Positions 16,545-25,001 are shown, numbered from the stretch's first letter. The stretch is 64,000 bases of DNA from Calditerrivibrio nitroreducens DSM 19672 (GCF_000183405.1 NC_014758.1:62001-126000), one strand, 5' to 3'. Numbers and translations are program-made. The notes: a model not told the origin generated them from the sequence alone.

Positions 16545-17996
16545 ATGGATCTTTTAAATTCTTCATTGAAAACTCATGTTGAACTATTAAAAAATAAAAA
16601 GATTTCCAGCAAAGAGATGGTGGATTTCTATCTTGGTAGAATTAAAAAATATGATAATGTTATAAATTCTTTTATCACGTTAAATCCTGAAGCCCAAAAA
16701 GAGGCAGAAGCGTATGATAGTGGTGCATACAGTGACAAACCTTTTGCAGGTATCCCTATTGCTGTAAAAGACAATATGGTTACCAAAGGGCTGCTTACCA
16801 CCTGTGGTTCAAACATTTTGAATAATTTTATCCCACCTTATGATGCAACAGTTATAAAAGAGCTGAAGGATGCAGGTTTTATAATTCTTGGCAAGCTCAA
16901 TATGGATGAGTTTGCAATGGGGTCTTCCTGTGAGACATCTTTTTATAAAAAGACTGTAAACCCTTACGATATAAATAGGGTTCCGGGGGGTTCCAGTGGT
17001 GGGTCTGCGGCATCTGTGGCGGCAAGACTTGTTCCTGCTTCCCTTGGTAGCGATACCGGAGGCTCCATCAGACAGCCGGCTGCTCTATGCAATATTGTAG
17101 GGTTTAAGCCCACTTACGGTAGGGTTTCCAGATTTGGATTGGTTGCTTTTGCTTCAAGTCTTGATCAGATAGGCCCTATGACAAAAACGGTGGAAGATGC
17201 TGCCTTACTACTGGAAGTGATAGGTAAGTATGATAAAAGGGATTCCACATCGTTTAATACAGATAGTTTTAAATACACCGATCCTTATAGAGATTCAATA
17301 AAAGGTGTAAAAATAGGTCTACCAAAAGAGTATTTTGGGGAAGGGCTTTCTCCTGAGGTGGCTAAGGCCACAGAAGATGCGATAGAATTTTTTAAAAGAA
17401 ATGGAGCAGAGATAATTGATATAAGTATGCCCCACACAGATTATGCCGTTTCTGTATATTATATTCTTGCCACAGCAGAGGCTTCCAGCAATCTTGCCAG
17501 ATTTGATGGGGTAAAATATGGTTTCAGGGAAAGGTGTGAAGATCTAAACGACATGTATACCCTTACCCGCTCCAGAGGTTTTGGTACCGAGGTGAAGAGG
17601 AGGATAATGCTCGGGACTTACGTTTTAAGCTCTGGATATTATGATGCTTACTATCTCAAAGCTCAAAAAGTTAGAACACTGATAAAAAAAGATTTTATTG
17701 AAGCCTTCAATAAGGTGGACTTTATCCTTACCCCCACATCCCCCACCACTGCATTCAGGCTTGGGGAGAAGGCAAGCAACCCTCTTGAAATGTATTTAAG
17801 TGATATATACACTATTTCTTTAAATCTTTTCGGTGGTTGTGGTTTGTCTATCCCGGGTGGTTTTGATGCAAATGGACTTCCGATAGGTGTCCAACTTCTT
17901 GGGAACTATTTTGACGAGGATAGATTGTTATCTCTGGCATCCTTTTTTGAGAGGGCTACTGAATACTATAAAAAACTACCAGAAAATTTTAAATAA
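16545..17996 (+). CDS. gatA: Asp-tRNA(Asn)/Glu-tRNA(Gln) amidotransferase subunit A
   Basis: Glutaminase subunit of GatCAB, an amidase-signature enzyme that releases ammonia from glutamine. The Ser-cisSer-Lys triad is visible: Lys in AVKDNM, GGSSGGSAA, and the nucleophile region GSDTGGSIRQPA. About 483 residues, normal length. Three in-frame starts are possible: GTG 16536 abutting the gatC stop, ATG 16539, and ATG 16545. I favour 16545 because AGGTGA is spaced 5 bases from it and the protein then begins MDLLNSSLKTH. Confidence 0.96.
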   Translation: MDLLNSSLKTHVELLKNKKISSKEMVDFYLGRIKKYDNVINSFITLNPEAQKEAEAYDSGAYSDKPFAGIPIAVKDNMVTKGLLTTCGSNILNNFIPPYDATVIKELKDAGFIILGKLNMDEFAMGSSCETSFYKKTVNPYDINRVPGGSSGGSAASVAARLVPASLGSDTGGSIRQPAALCNIVGFKPTYGRVSRFGLVAFASSLDQIGPMTKTVEDAALLLEVIGKYDKRDSTSFNTDSFKYTDPYRDSIKGVKIGLPKEYFGEGLSPEVAKATEDAIEFFKRNGAEIIDISMPHTDYAVSVYYILATAEASSNLARFDGVKYGFRERCEDLNDMYTLTRSRGFGTEVKRRIMLGTYVLSSGYYDAYYLKAQKVRTLIKKDFIEAFNKVDFILTPTSPTTAFRLGEKASNPLEMYLSDIYTISLNLFGGCGLSIPGGFDANGLPIGVQLLGNYFDEDRLLSLASFFERATEYYKKLPENFK

Positions 17997-18037
17997 AAAT
18001 TTTTCTAAAGTTTTTTAGAAGTTAGCCGATAGTCGAT

Positions 18038-18340
18038 ATGACAGGGAAGGTGACGGCTATGGTAATCGACAGTGGAAGTATATCAAACATTTTGAGGACC
18101 TACAACAAACAGTTGAAATATGGCAGGATATCTGCGATTGTTGATAAACCCTCATCCTCTGATAAATTGGACCTCTCCCCAGAAGCCAAAAAAGCGATGT
18201 TTGTCAGTAGATTAGTATCGGAATCTGAAAAAGAGATCAATCTTGATGAGCTTAATAGAAAACTATCTGGCTACAATTTTTCAAAAATGACGGATGAAGA
18301 GCTCAATAGTCTAAAAGATGAGATCTTAAAAAGCTTATAG
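18038..18340 (+). CDS. small protein of unknown function, FlgM-like features
   Basis: A 100-residue polar protein with no signal peptide or membrane segment. The middle contains DKLDLSPEAKKAMFVSRL followed by a helical, acidic C-terminal half. The D-x-LS-x-EAK signature is reminiscent of FlgM-type anti-sigma proteins and of small flagellar-associated proteins, but the similarity is too weak to assign. It follows gatA by 41 bases on the same strand. A shorter form could start at the ATG at 18059 (codon 8). Confidence 0.6.
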   Translation: MTGKVTAMVIDSGSISNILRTYNKQLKYGRISAIVDKPSSSDKLDLSPEAKKAMFVSRLVSESEKEINLDELNRKLSGYNFSKMTDEELNSLKDEILKSL

Positions 18341-18389
18341 TAAATCCTATATACCCTAAGGCCTGGTTATTGGCAACTGCTGTTTTAAT

Positions 18390-19178
18390 TCATTTTTTCT
18401 TAAATACCCTGTTTACCAAAGATCTCAGTTGGTATGAGCTATAGGAGCTTGTTTTAATATCGTCAAAATTTGTCGTTTTTGAAAATATAATCAACGGAAG
18501 CTTGTAATCCTCTGGGTGATCGGTTCCATGTTCTTTTTCATGCCCAGCATGATCGCTCGTTATGATTATAGTCCCATTTTTTGAATGGATGAAATGATCT
18601 ATGATTTTTTGTAGTTCATTATCAATAAATTTAAATTCTTCTAAGTATTCATCGGAAAGCCAACCATACTGTGGACCCACTTCATCGAGTCCACTGATAT
18701 GTAGAAACATAAAGTAGGGTTTCTTTTCATTTAAAATAATCTTTTCGGCTATACTTATGGAATCATCCTTACCAAAGATTGACTTGTCAATGGCACTATT
18801 ATTTAAAAAGCCAAGCTTTTGTTTAGAATAAATATAGTATGTTTTTAGCCCTGCTGATTTGGCGTCGTGGAATACTGTTTCACCAGATACTGTGGGGTCT
18901 CCTGATTTCCACACGTTTGAATTATAACCGCTATCAATAGGTGTCTTACCTGTCACCATTGCTGTATGCGATATTAAAGTCTTGGGAGGTTTTACGCTTT
19001 TACCGTTAAAGTTAGAAACGCCGATATCGATTAGCTTGCCTATATTTTTAGGTTTAATCTTAACGATTGCATCTGGATGGAGGGCATCTATTGAGATAAC
19101 TACGACAGATCCATTTTCGGCATAAGATAGTTGGTAAAAAAAGAATAGAGATAGAATAAACAATAAAACTCTTTCCAT
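18390..19178 (-). CDS. exported alkaline-phosphatase-superfamily phosphodiesterase
   Basis: Secreted protein of 262 residues with a signal peptide (about 1-20, ending SYA). It has the core of type I phosphodiesterase/nucleotide pyrophosphatases: metal-binding ISIDALHPDA, the nucleophile region PPKTLISHTAMVTGKTP, and a C-terminal metal site SDHAGHEKEHGTDHPE. It is shorter than most family members (400 or more), so it may be a minimal phosphatase. Substrate unknown. It is transcribed divergently from the rhodanese operon and shares the intergenic region containing the palindromic operators. Confidence 0.82.
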   Translation of the reverse strand: MERVLLFILSLFFFYQLSYAENGSVVVISIDALHPDAIVKIKPKNIGKLIDIGVSNFNGKSVKPPKTLISHTAMVTGKTPIDSGYNSNVWKSGDPTVSGETVFHDAKSAGLKTYYIYSKQKLGFLNNSAIDKSIFGKDDSISIAEKIILNEKKPYFMFLHISGLDEVGPQYGWLSDEYLEEFKFIDNELQKIIDHFIHSKNGTIIITSDHAGHEKEHGTDHPEDYKLPLIIFSKTTNFDDIKTSSYSSYQLRSLVNRVFKKK

Positions 19179-19218
19179 TTAACACCTCTTGATGTTTTGT
19201 TATTTTTATTATTATCGT

Positions 19219-19246
19219 AATATACATAAATAACAATGGTTGTCAA
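19219..19246 (-). promoter_or_regulatory. sigma-70-type promoter for the phosphodiesterase gene
   Basis: On the minus strand TTGACA (19246-19241) and TATATT (19224-19219) are 16 bases apart, about 40 bases before the start codon. Confidence 0.6.
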
Positions 19247-19270
19247 TTATTAAATATTGTAAAATCTTAA

Positions 19271-19290
19271 ATGTGAAAAAATATTCACAT
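19271..19290 (+). promoter_or_regulatory. palindromic operator 1 upstream of the rhodanese operon
   Basis: Perfect 7-bp arms around a 6-base centre: ATGTGAAAAAATATTCACAT. It lies just upstream of a TTGACA box (19297-19302). The same GTGAA-N6-TTCAC core recurs at 19331-19348. It is a likely binding site for the ArsR-family protein encoded at 20590-20922 (inference). Confidence 0.75.
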
Positions 19291-19330
19291 TTTCTGTTGA
19301 CATTTTTTTCTTATGAGATAAAAGAAAGTA

Positions 19331-19348
19331 TGTGAAATTTTATTCACA
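19331..19348 (+). promoter_or_regulatory. palindromic operator 2 upstream of the rhodanese operon
   Basis: TGTGAA-ATTTTA-TTCACA, perfect 6-bp arms. Its centre is 59 bases from that of operator 1. It lies between the TTGACA (19297-19302) and the ribosome binding site AAGGAGG (about 19363-19369). A GATAAA at 19317-19322 is the nearest -10-like box, at a short spacing of 14. Binding here should block transcription start or elongation. Confidence 0.75.
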
Positions 19349-19374
19349 AACAAAAAACAACTAAGGAGGTTCTT

Positions 19375-20040
19375 ATGATGAAAAAGCTTCTTTTATTTTT
19401 AGCAACACTATTTTTTGCACTACCGCTATTTGCGGAAGGTCCATCGATTGCACTGCCACCAGCTCAGGTTATTTTGAATGAGTGTGCAGCAAACAATCTT
19501 ACTCCTATCGATTTTAATTATGCCAAATCTAAGCTGCAGGAAGCGATTGAAGGAAGTAAAAAAATAGTATTTGTGGACGCCAGACCTGCAAGAAATTATG
19601 ACATGGGGCATATACCGACAGCCATTAATATTTACGATGCCAAATTTGAGAGGCTTTTCCCAGAGTTTCAGAAGCTTGGTTATCCGATGGATGTTGAGAT
19701 TATTGCGGGAGTAGGTAGACCATGTCCTATGAGTTTAAACGATTTGAAACAGTTTAAAGCAAAAGGTTATACTAACCTTAAGGCATTTGTAAAAGGGCCA
19801 GTTTGGGTTGATGGTGCTTTTTACCAGGAGGTTACAGAAAAGGGTGCTAAAAAATATCTCAGTGATGGGGCAGTACTTGTAAAGGTATCGGATGTTGATA
19901 AATTTTTATCTGAAGGGGTGGATAAGGCTAAAAATATTATTGTTACTGGGTCTAATAATCCAAAAGAGAATTATGCTGCTGCTGAAAAGATCTTTAATGC
20001 TGGCTATAAGATGACATTTGTATATAATGGTAATCTATAA
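19375..20040 (+). CDS. exported rhodanese-like protein
   Basis: Periplasmic protein of 221 residues with a signal peptide (about 1-20, ending LFA) and a rhodanese-like domain (about 55-140, with VFVDARPARNYDMGHIPTAIN). The active-site loop reads GVGRPCPMS, with one cysteine but not the usual CxxxxR loop. The C-terminal part (about 150-221) resembles a second, degenerate half without catalytic cysteine. Likely handles sulfane sulfur in the periplasm. It is preceded by two palindromic operators and an AAGGAGG ribosome binding site and is followed 12 bases later by a second rhodanese. Confidence 0.82.
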   Translation: MMKKLLLFLATLFFALPLFAEGPSIALPPAQVILNECAANNLTPIDFNYAKSKLQEAIEGSKKIVFVDARPARNYDMGHIPTAINIYDAKFERLFPEFQKLGYPMDVEIIAGVGRPCPMSLNDLKQFKAKGYTNLKAFVKGPVWVDGAFYQEVTEKGAKKYLSDGAVLVKVSDVDKFLSEGVDKAKNIIVTGSNNPKENYAAAEKIFNAGYKMTFVYNGNL

Positions 20041-20052
20041 AAATAGGGGGAA

Positions 20053-20535
20053 ATGATGAAAAAGATTTTATTGGCATTGGTTGTATCATCAATATTTTTT
20101 GCTGGATGTGCAGCTGAAAAAAGCAAAACAGTAGAAGTGGCAAAGCCAGAAGTAAAGCAGGTGGTCATCGATCAGATCAAGCCTGGTAAAGATGAGGGTG
20201 AAATAGATAAGGCTTTTTTTGTAAACGAGATAGTTGCAAAAAAACCTGCGAATGTCCAGATAATTGATGTGAGAACTCCTTTTGAGTATGCTGCTGGTCA
20301 TTTTGAAGGTGCACAGCACATTTATATTAATGATATATACAAAGAAAAAGGTTGTGAATCTGTGCTTTCAAGGATACCAAAAGATAAGTTTGTAGTATTT
20401 GTATGTGCTACCGGTGCCAGAGCTGGAGAGATGTGGTCAGGATTAAAAGAGGATTGCAAAGCAGATATGAGCAAGATGTATTATCTAAATGCTAATGTTT
20501 TATATCAAGGCATTGGCAAGGCACAGGTAAAATAA
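20053..20535 (+). CDS. rhodanese-domain lipoprotein
   Basis: Lipoprotein of 160 residues: signal peptide with lipobox FAGC (Cys near residue 19), a charged linker, then a single rhodanese domain (about 65-155). It has the standard active loop CATGARAGE, a Cys-x4-Arg cradle. Sulfurtransferase with polysulfide or thiosulfate as plausible donor. It is in an operon with the preceding exported rhodanese; together they suggest envelope sulfur handling, as in sulfur- or polysulfide-using anaerobes. A hairpin follows the stop (20547-20571). Confidence 0.88.
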   Translation: MMKKILLALVVSSIFFAGCAAEKSKTVEVAKPEVKQVVIDQIKPGKDEGEIDKAFFVNEIVAKKPANVQIIDVRTPFEYAAGHFEGAQHIYINDIYKEKGCESVLSRIPKDKFVVFVCATGARAGEMWSGLKEDCKADMSKMYYLNANVLYQGIGKAQVK

Positions 20536-20546
20536 AAATCAAAAGA

Positions 20547-20571
20547 TGGTGGGGTTTAAAATACTCCACCA
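20547..20571 (+). terminator. hairpin between the rhodanese operon and the ArsR gene
   Basis: TGGTGGGGT (20547-20555) pairs with ACTCCACCA (20563-20571) with one G-T wobble and a 7-base loop. The following CTTTGGTAT is only weakly U-rich, so termination is probably partial. The regulator may then be co-transcribed at a lower level. Confidence 0.5.
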
Positions 20572-20589
20572 CTTTGGTATATTGGAAGA

Positions 20590-20922
20590 ATGATGGATTT
20601 AGAGCTTGTAGATATCTCAGAAGAACAAATTGAAGTTCTAAGTAAAGTTTTTAAGGGGATTTCTGACCCCACAAGGCTAAAAATTTTGAAGATATTGTGG
20701 GACTCCCCAAAGTATTCTTATGAAATTGAGTCTATGTTTGATTGCGAAAGAAGCAATATCTCAAAACATCTTAGAGTTATGCTAAAACTTGGGATTTTGA
20801 ATGTTAAGCGGGAGGGGAATAAATCTCTGTATAGTGTAAGAATGTCTTGTATACCAAGAGTGATCGGATGTCTTATCCCTTATATTAATGACCCAAAGTA
20901 TCCTGAAATAGACAAAAATTAA
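20590..20922 (+). CDS. ArsR-family winged-helix regulator, probably of the rhodanese operon
   Basis: DNA-binding protein of 110 residues with the ArsR/SmtB fold: ISDPTRLKILKIL followed by a recognition helix in CERSNISKHLRVM and a beta-wing (VKREGNKSLYSV). Cysteines are at 52, 87 and 94. The metal-binding ELCVCDL motif of classical ArsR is absent. Two cysteines in the last helix plus one before the recognition helix leave room for thiol or persulfide sensing, as in BigR/SqrR; this is inference. The gene sits 54 bases after the two-rhodanese operon, whose promoter carries two palindromes fitting a dimeric winged helix. Confidence 0.85.
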   Translation: MMDLELVDISEEQIEVLSKVFKGISDPTRLKILKILWDSPKYSYEIESMFDCERSNISKHLRVMLKLGILNVKREGNKSLYSVRMSCIPRVIGCLIPYINDPKYPEIDKN

Positions 20923-20950
20923 TCTTATTGTTGGTACCACTAAAAAATTG

Positions 20951-20979
20951 TTGAATATTTTTTAACTTTTTGATATATT
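20951..20979 (+). promoter_or_regulatory. promoter of the aromatic amino acid superoperon, likely leaderless
   Basis: TTGAAT (20951-20956) and TATATT (20974-20979) are 17 bases apart, and TGA precedes the -10 box. The pheA ATG begins 7 bases after the -10 box, where transcription would be expected to start, and no Shine-Dalgarno sequence is present. Confidence 0.6.
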
Positions 20980-20985
20980 TAAAGA

Positions 20986-22056
20986 ATGGATAGATTGAAT
21001 GAATTAAGGCAACAGATAGATGAGATAGATAATACTATTCTGGATCTTTTGAATAGAAGAGCAAGGCTTGTCATAGAGATTGGCCATATAAAGAAATCCC
21101 AAAATGCACCGTTGTATGTTCCATCAAGGGAAAAAGCTATATATGAGCGACTAAAGGCACTTAATCCGGGACCATTTCCCAACGATGCTCTGAGGAATGT
21201 TTTCCGGGAGATTATATCCGCCTCTCTCTCTTTAGAGGAGGTGCAAAAGGTGGCATATCTTGGTCCACAGGGGACATTCACCCATCTTGCGGCCATAAAA
21301 CATTTTGGTCTTTCTGTTAAACCTATTCCATGCAGGAGTATTCCGGAGGTCTTTGAAGATGTGGAGAAGAAAAGGTGCGATTATGGGGTTGTGCCAATAG
21401 AAAATTCTCTTGAAGGTGTTGTAAACCATACGCTTGATATGTTTAGCCAGTCAAACCTCAAGATTTGTGGGGAGATTTTTTTAGAGGTTTCCCATCATCT
21501 TATGAATAAAACAGGTAAAATAGAGGATGTAAAAAGGGTGTATTCCCATCCACATGCCATTGCCCAATGTAGAAAATGGATAACTGAAAATATCCCAAAT
21601 GTGCCGATTGTGGAGGTTGAGTCCACGGCAAAGGCTGCTGAGATAGCATCAACGGATGAAACCATTGCTGCAATATCGTCAGAAATGGCAGAATTGCAGT
21701 ATAATTTAAAGATAATTTACAAAAATATTGAAGATATGTCCAACAATTTCACAAGATTTCTTGTGATTGGTAATTTCGAACCGGAACCTACCGGTAATGA
21801 TAAAACATCCATACTTTTTAGCGTGACCCACAGGTCTGGATCCCTTTTTCATGCACTAAAGGCTTTTGCCGAGGAAGAGATCAATATGACCAAGATCGAA
21901 TCCCGCCCTTCAAAGCTTAAAGCCTGGGAGTATATCTTTTATGTGGATATCGATGGACATTCTAAAACAGAGAAGATAAAAAAAGCACTTGAAAAATTTT
22001 CAGAAAATGTATCTTTTATGAAGATACTGGGTTCTTATCCAAAGGGGGTAAAATGA
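20986..22056 (+). CDS. pheA: chorismate mutase / prephenate dehydratase (P-protein)
   Basis: Bifunctional enzyme leading from chorismate to phenylpyruvate for phenylalanine. The 356 residues comprise a chorismate mutase type II domain (about 1-85, LRQQIDEIDNTILDLLNRRA), a prephenate dehydratase domain (about 90-265, AYLGPQGTFTH and the GVVPIENSLEGVV loop) and a C-terminal ACT domain (about 275-356) with ESRPSKLKAWEY, which binds phenylalanine for feedback inhibition. First gene of an eight-gene run; it overlaps hisC by 4 bases. Confidence 0.96.
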   Translation: MDRLNELRQQIDEIDNTILDLLNRRARLVIEIGHIKKSQNAPLYVPSREKAIYERLKALNPGPFPNDALRNVFREIISASLSLEEVQKVAYLGPQGTFTHLAAIKHFGLSVKPIPCRSIPEVFEDVEKKRCDYGVVPIENSLEGVVNHTLDMFSQSNLKICGEIFLEVSHHLMNKTGKIEDVKRVYSHPHAIAQCRKWITENIPNVPIVEVESTAKAAEIASTDETIAAISSEMAELQYNLKIIYKNIEDMSNNFTRFLVIGNFEPEPTGNDKTSILFSVTHRSGSLFHALKAFAEEEINMTKIESRPSKLKAWEYIFYVDIDGHSKTEKIKKALEKFSENVSFMKILGSYPKGVK

Positions 22057-23153
22057 TAGATTATAAAAAATTAGCAGGAGAAAAGATAAGCTCACTTATA
22101 CCATATCAGCCGGGTAAACCGATAAAAGAGCTGGAAAGGGAACTTGGGGTAAAGGAGGCGATTAAGCTTGCCTCAAATGAAAATCCATTAGGTGTTTCGA
22201 AAAAAGTTATACAGGCTGTAACTGAGGCTTTGCATGAGATGAATAGGTATCCTTTAGGTGATGCATTTTACCTGAGGCAGGAATTGAGTAGATTCCTGGA
22301 TGTACCGCCACATCAGATAATTTTTGGAACAGGTTCAAATGAAATAATCGAGCTTGCCATCCGTACCTTTGTGAAAGAGGGGGAACATGTCCTATCGTAC
22401 GCTCCATCTTTTTCTGTTTATGGTATCATTGCTCAGGCTGCTGGTAGTTTTTGTAAATGGGTACCGACGAAGGATCGGTTTAAGGTGGATTTTAATAAAC
22501 TGAAAGAAGCTGTGGAAAATAGTACAAGGATAGTTTTTCTGGCTAATCCCAATAATCCCACAGGGGTCTATTTTTCAGAAGAGGAACTGGTGGATTTTTT
22601 AAATTATATACCTAAGGAAACAATTGTTATCCTTGATGAAGCTTATGTAGAATATGTTGATGCACCAGATTTTCCAGATTCTTTGAAACTGCTTAAAAAA
22701 TATCCAAATCTCATTATCATGAGGACTTTTTCAAAGGCATATGGATTGGCAGGTTTTAGAATTGGGTATGCCATAGGCCATCCGGACGCAATAGATATGC
22801 TCAATAGGGTAAGACAACCATTTAATGTTAATATGGTTGCTCAGATTGCTGCAATAGCTGCCCTTGAGGACAGGGAGTTTGTGAGAAATTCGATTAAGAT
22901 AAATAGAGAAGGTAAAGCATATCTCTACAAACAATTTAAAGAACTTGGACTTGATTATATAGAGACTCAGGCAAATTTTATCTTAGTTAACGTGGGAGAT
23001 GGTAAAGATGTATTCGATAGGCTTTTAAAGGAAGGGGTAATAGTAAGGTTTTTGGGTCCGACTCTTAAAGAGTATATCAGGGTTTCAATTGGGACTCCGC
23101 AGGAAAATGAAGTTTTTATAACTAAGCTCAAAAAAATATTAAACAAAGGTTAA
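22053..23153 (+). CDS. hisC: histidinol-phosphate / aromatic aminotransferase (HisC family)
   Basis: Class II PLP aminotransferase of 366 residues. It shows LASNENPLG near the N terminus, NPNNPTG, DEAYVEY and the PLP lysine in TFSKAYGLAGFRIG. By sequence it is a HisC-type enzyme. Its place between pheA and aroF suggests it also, or mainly, transaminates phenylpyruvate and hydroxyphenylpyruvate (or prephenate); no other his gene is near. It overlaps pheA (ATGA) and precedes aroF by 4 bases. Confidence 0.92.
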   Translation: MIDYKKLAGEKISSLIPYQPGKPIKELERELGVKEAIKLASNENPLGVSKKVIQAVTEALHEMNRYPLGDAFYLRQELSRFLDVPPHQIIFGTGSNEIIELAIRTFVKEGEHVLSYAPSFSVYGIIAQAAGSFCKWVPTKDRFKVDFNKLKEAVENSTRIVFLANPNNPTGVYFSEEELVDFLNYIPKETIVILDEAYVEYVDAPDFPDSLKLLKKYPNLIIMRTFSKAYGLAGFRIGYAIGHPDAIDMLNRVRQPFNVNMVAQIAAIAALEDREFVRNSIKINREGKAYLYKQFKELGLDYIETQANFILVNVGDGKDVFDRLLKEGVIVRFLGPTLKEYIRVSIGTPQENEVFITKLKKILNKG

Positions 23154-23157
23154 TCAA

Positions 23158-24177
23158 ATGATAATAGTTTTAAAACCTGATGCAGGTGAAATAGAGATAC
23201 AACACATAGTTGATAGATTGGAACAGTATGGTTTTAAGACATACCTTTCAAAAGCTGCAGAAAGAACAATTATCGGTGCAATAGGTGATGAAAGGGCATT
23301 GAGGGATAAGCCCCTTTCGACACTGCCCGGTGTGGAAAAGGTAGTTCCGATATTAAAACCTTTTAAGCTGGTCAGTAAAGATTTCAAGAAAGAGTCTACG
23401 GTACTTGATATTAAGGGTATAAAGATAGGTGGGAAACATATAGCTGTTATGGCCGGTCCCTGCTCTGTTGAAGGTAGAGATATGCTTTTTTATATTGCCG
23501 AAAGGGTTTACAGGGCAGGTGCCAGAATTTTAAGAGGTGGTGCTTTTAAACCCAGAACGTCACCCTACGCTTTTCAAGGGTTGGGTGAAGAAGGGCTGAA
23601 GTATCTTAGGGAGGCTGCGGACAGCTTCGGTATGCTTGTGGTGACTGAATTGATGGATCCAAGGGATATCGATCTTATTCTAAAATATACCGATATCGTT
23701 CAGATTGGTGCCAGAAATATGCAGAATTTCAGGCTATTAAAAGAGGTGGGGAAGGCGAAGGTGCCAGTTTTACTTAAAAGGGGCTTATCCGCCACTATTA
23801 AAGAATTTTTAATGGCTGCGGAGTATATAGCATCAGAAGGGAATAATGATATTATCCTCTGCGAAAGGGGGATAAGGAGCTTTGACACAGAGACCAGAAA
23901 TATACTGGATCTTTCTGCCATACCTGTTATAAAAAGTATGTCACATCTCCCTGTGATTGCCGATCCAAGTCATGGTACCGGTAGGGCGGATTGCATTTTG
24001 CCTATGGCTCAGGCGGCCATTGCAGCTGGAGCAGATGGTTTAATTGTGGAGGTACATCATTGTCCCGAGGAGGCTTTAAGCGACGGGGATCAATCTATAC
24101 TACCAGATGATTTCGACCTATTAATGAAAAGGGTAAAAATCATCGCAGCCACATTGGAAAGACATATAGAAGAATGA
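23158..24177 (+). CDS. aroF: 3-deoxy-7-phosphoheptulonate (DAHP) synthase, AroF/KDO8P-like type
   Basis: First step of the shikimate pathway, condensing erythrose-4-phosphate and phosphoenolpyruvate. The 339 residues have an N-terminal ferredoxin-like regulatory domain (about 1-70, MIIVLKPDAGEIEI) joined to the catalytic barrel, with MAGPCSVE, RGGAFKPRTSPYAFQG, QIGARNMQN and ADPSHGTG. The domain layout matches the Thermotoga-type enzyme, in which the extra domain gives feedback control by tyrosine or phenylalanine. It overlaps tyrA by 4 bases. Confidence 0.95.
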   Translation: MIIVLKPDAGEIEIQHIVDRLEQYGFKTYLSKAAERTIIGAIGDERALRDKPLSTLPGVEKVVPILKPFKLVSKDFKKESTVLDIKGIKIGGKHIAVMAGPCSVEGRDMLFYIAERVYRAGARILRGGAFKPRTSPYAFQGLGEEGLKYLREAADSFGMLVVTELMDPRDIDLILKYTDIVQIGARNMQNFRLLKEVGKAKVPVLLKRGLSATIKEFLMAAEYIASEGNNDIILCERGIRSFDTETRNILDLSAIPVIKSMSHLPVIADPSHGTGRADCILPMAQAAIAAGADGLIVEVHHCPEEALSDGDQSILPDDFDLLMKRVKIIAATLERHIEE

Positions 24178-25001
24178 TGAAAAATAATCTAAAAATCGGT
24201 ATTATTGGCCTGGGGCTTATCGGTGGATCCCTCGCTAAAGCTTTTAAAGAAAAGGGGCACATCATTTTTTGTCTTGATTCAAACTTTGATACAATAAAAA
24301 GAGCAAAAGATACATCGATATTTAAAAACTGTTTTGAAACGCTGGATGACCTTCTGGAGGAAAGTTTGGATCTTTTGTATATATCTACACCGGTAAGTGC
24401 CACAAAGGAGATCCTTCTGCATCTTGCCGAGGTGGAATGTAAAGTACCTATAACAGATGCTTCAAGTACAAAATCGAGTATCGAAAAACTTGCTTCAGAT
24501 TTTGACCTTGTATTTTGCGGGGGTCATCCCATCGCCGGAAGGGAAAAATCTGGTTTTGAACATTCCGATCCAGCTATATTTCAGGGTGCCGCCCATATCC
24601 TTACTAATGAAGCTGCTCCCCACTTTGAATTGTTGAAAGAGTTGCATACCTCCATTGGGATGAAAGTTTATTTCATGAAACCTGAATTCCATGATTTTAT
24701 ATTTGCCCTCATCAGTCATTTCCCACATCTGGCTGCTTTTTCCCTGGTGGAATTGGTACAGCATATAGAGCCAGAAGCATTTAATTTTACCGGTGGAGGC
24801 TTTAAAGATTTTACAAGGATTGCGGGTAGCGATCCCACAATGTGGTCAAGTATCTTTGCTGATAATCATGAAAATATCATACATCTCATAGATAAATATA
24901 TAGAGATTTTATCAGAATGGAAAAGATTGATAGAGTCAAATGACAGGATAAACATATACAATAAAATAAAAGATGCCAGCAATATCCGAAGGGGGTTATG
25001 A
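24174..25001 (+). CDS. tyrA: prephenate dehydrogenase
   Basis: NAD-dependent oxidative decarboxylation of prephenate (or arogenate) towards tyrosine. The 275 residues have the Rossmann GLGLIGGSLAKAF near the N terminus and the catalytic histidine region CGGHPIAGREKSGFEHSD, then a helical dimerisation domain (HFPHLAAFSLV, GGGFKDFTRIAGSDPTMW). No ACT domain. Overlaps aroF and aroA by 4 bases each, so the genes are tightly coupled. Confidence 0.95.
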   Translation: MMKNNLKIGIIGLGLIGGSLAKAFKEKGHIIFCLDSNFDTIKRAKDTSIFKNCFETLDDLLEESLDLLYISTPVSATKEILLHLAEVECKVPITDASSTKSSIEKLASDFDLVFCGGHPIAGREKSGFEHSDPAIFQGAAHILTNEAAPHFELLKELHTSIGMKVYFMKPEFHDFIFALISHFPHLAAFSLVELVQHIEPEAFNFTGGGFKDFTRIAGSDPTMWSSIFADNHENIIHLIDKYIEILSEWKRLIESNDRINIYNKIKDASNIRRGL

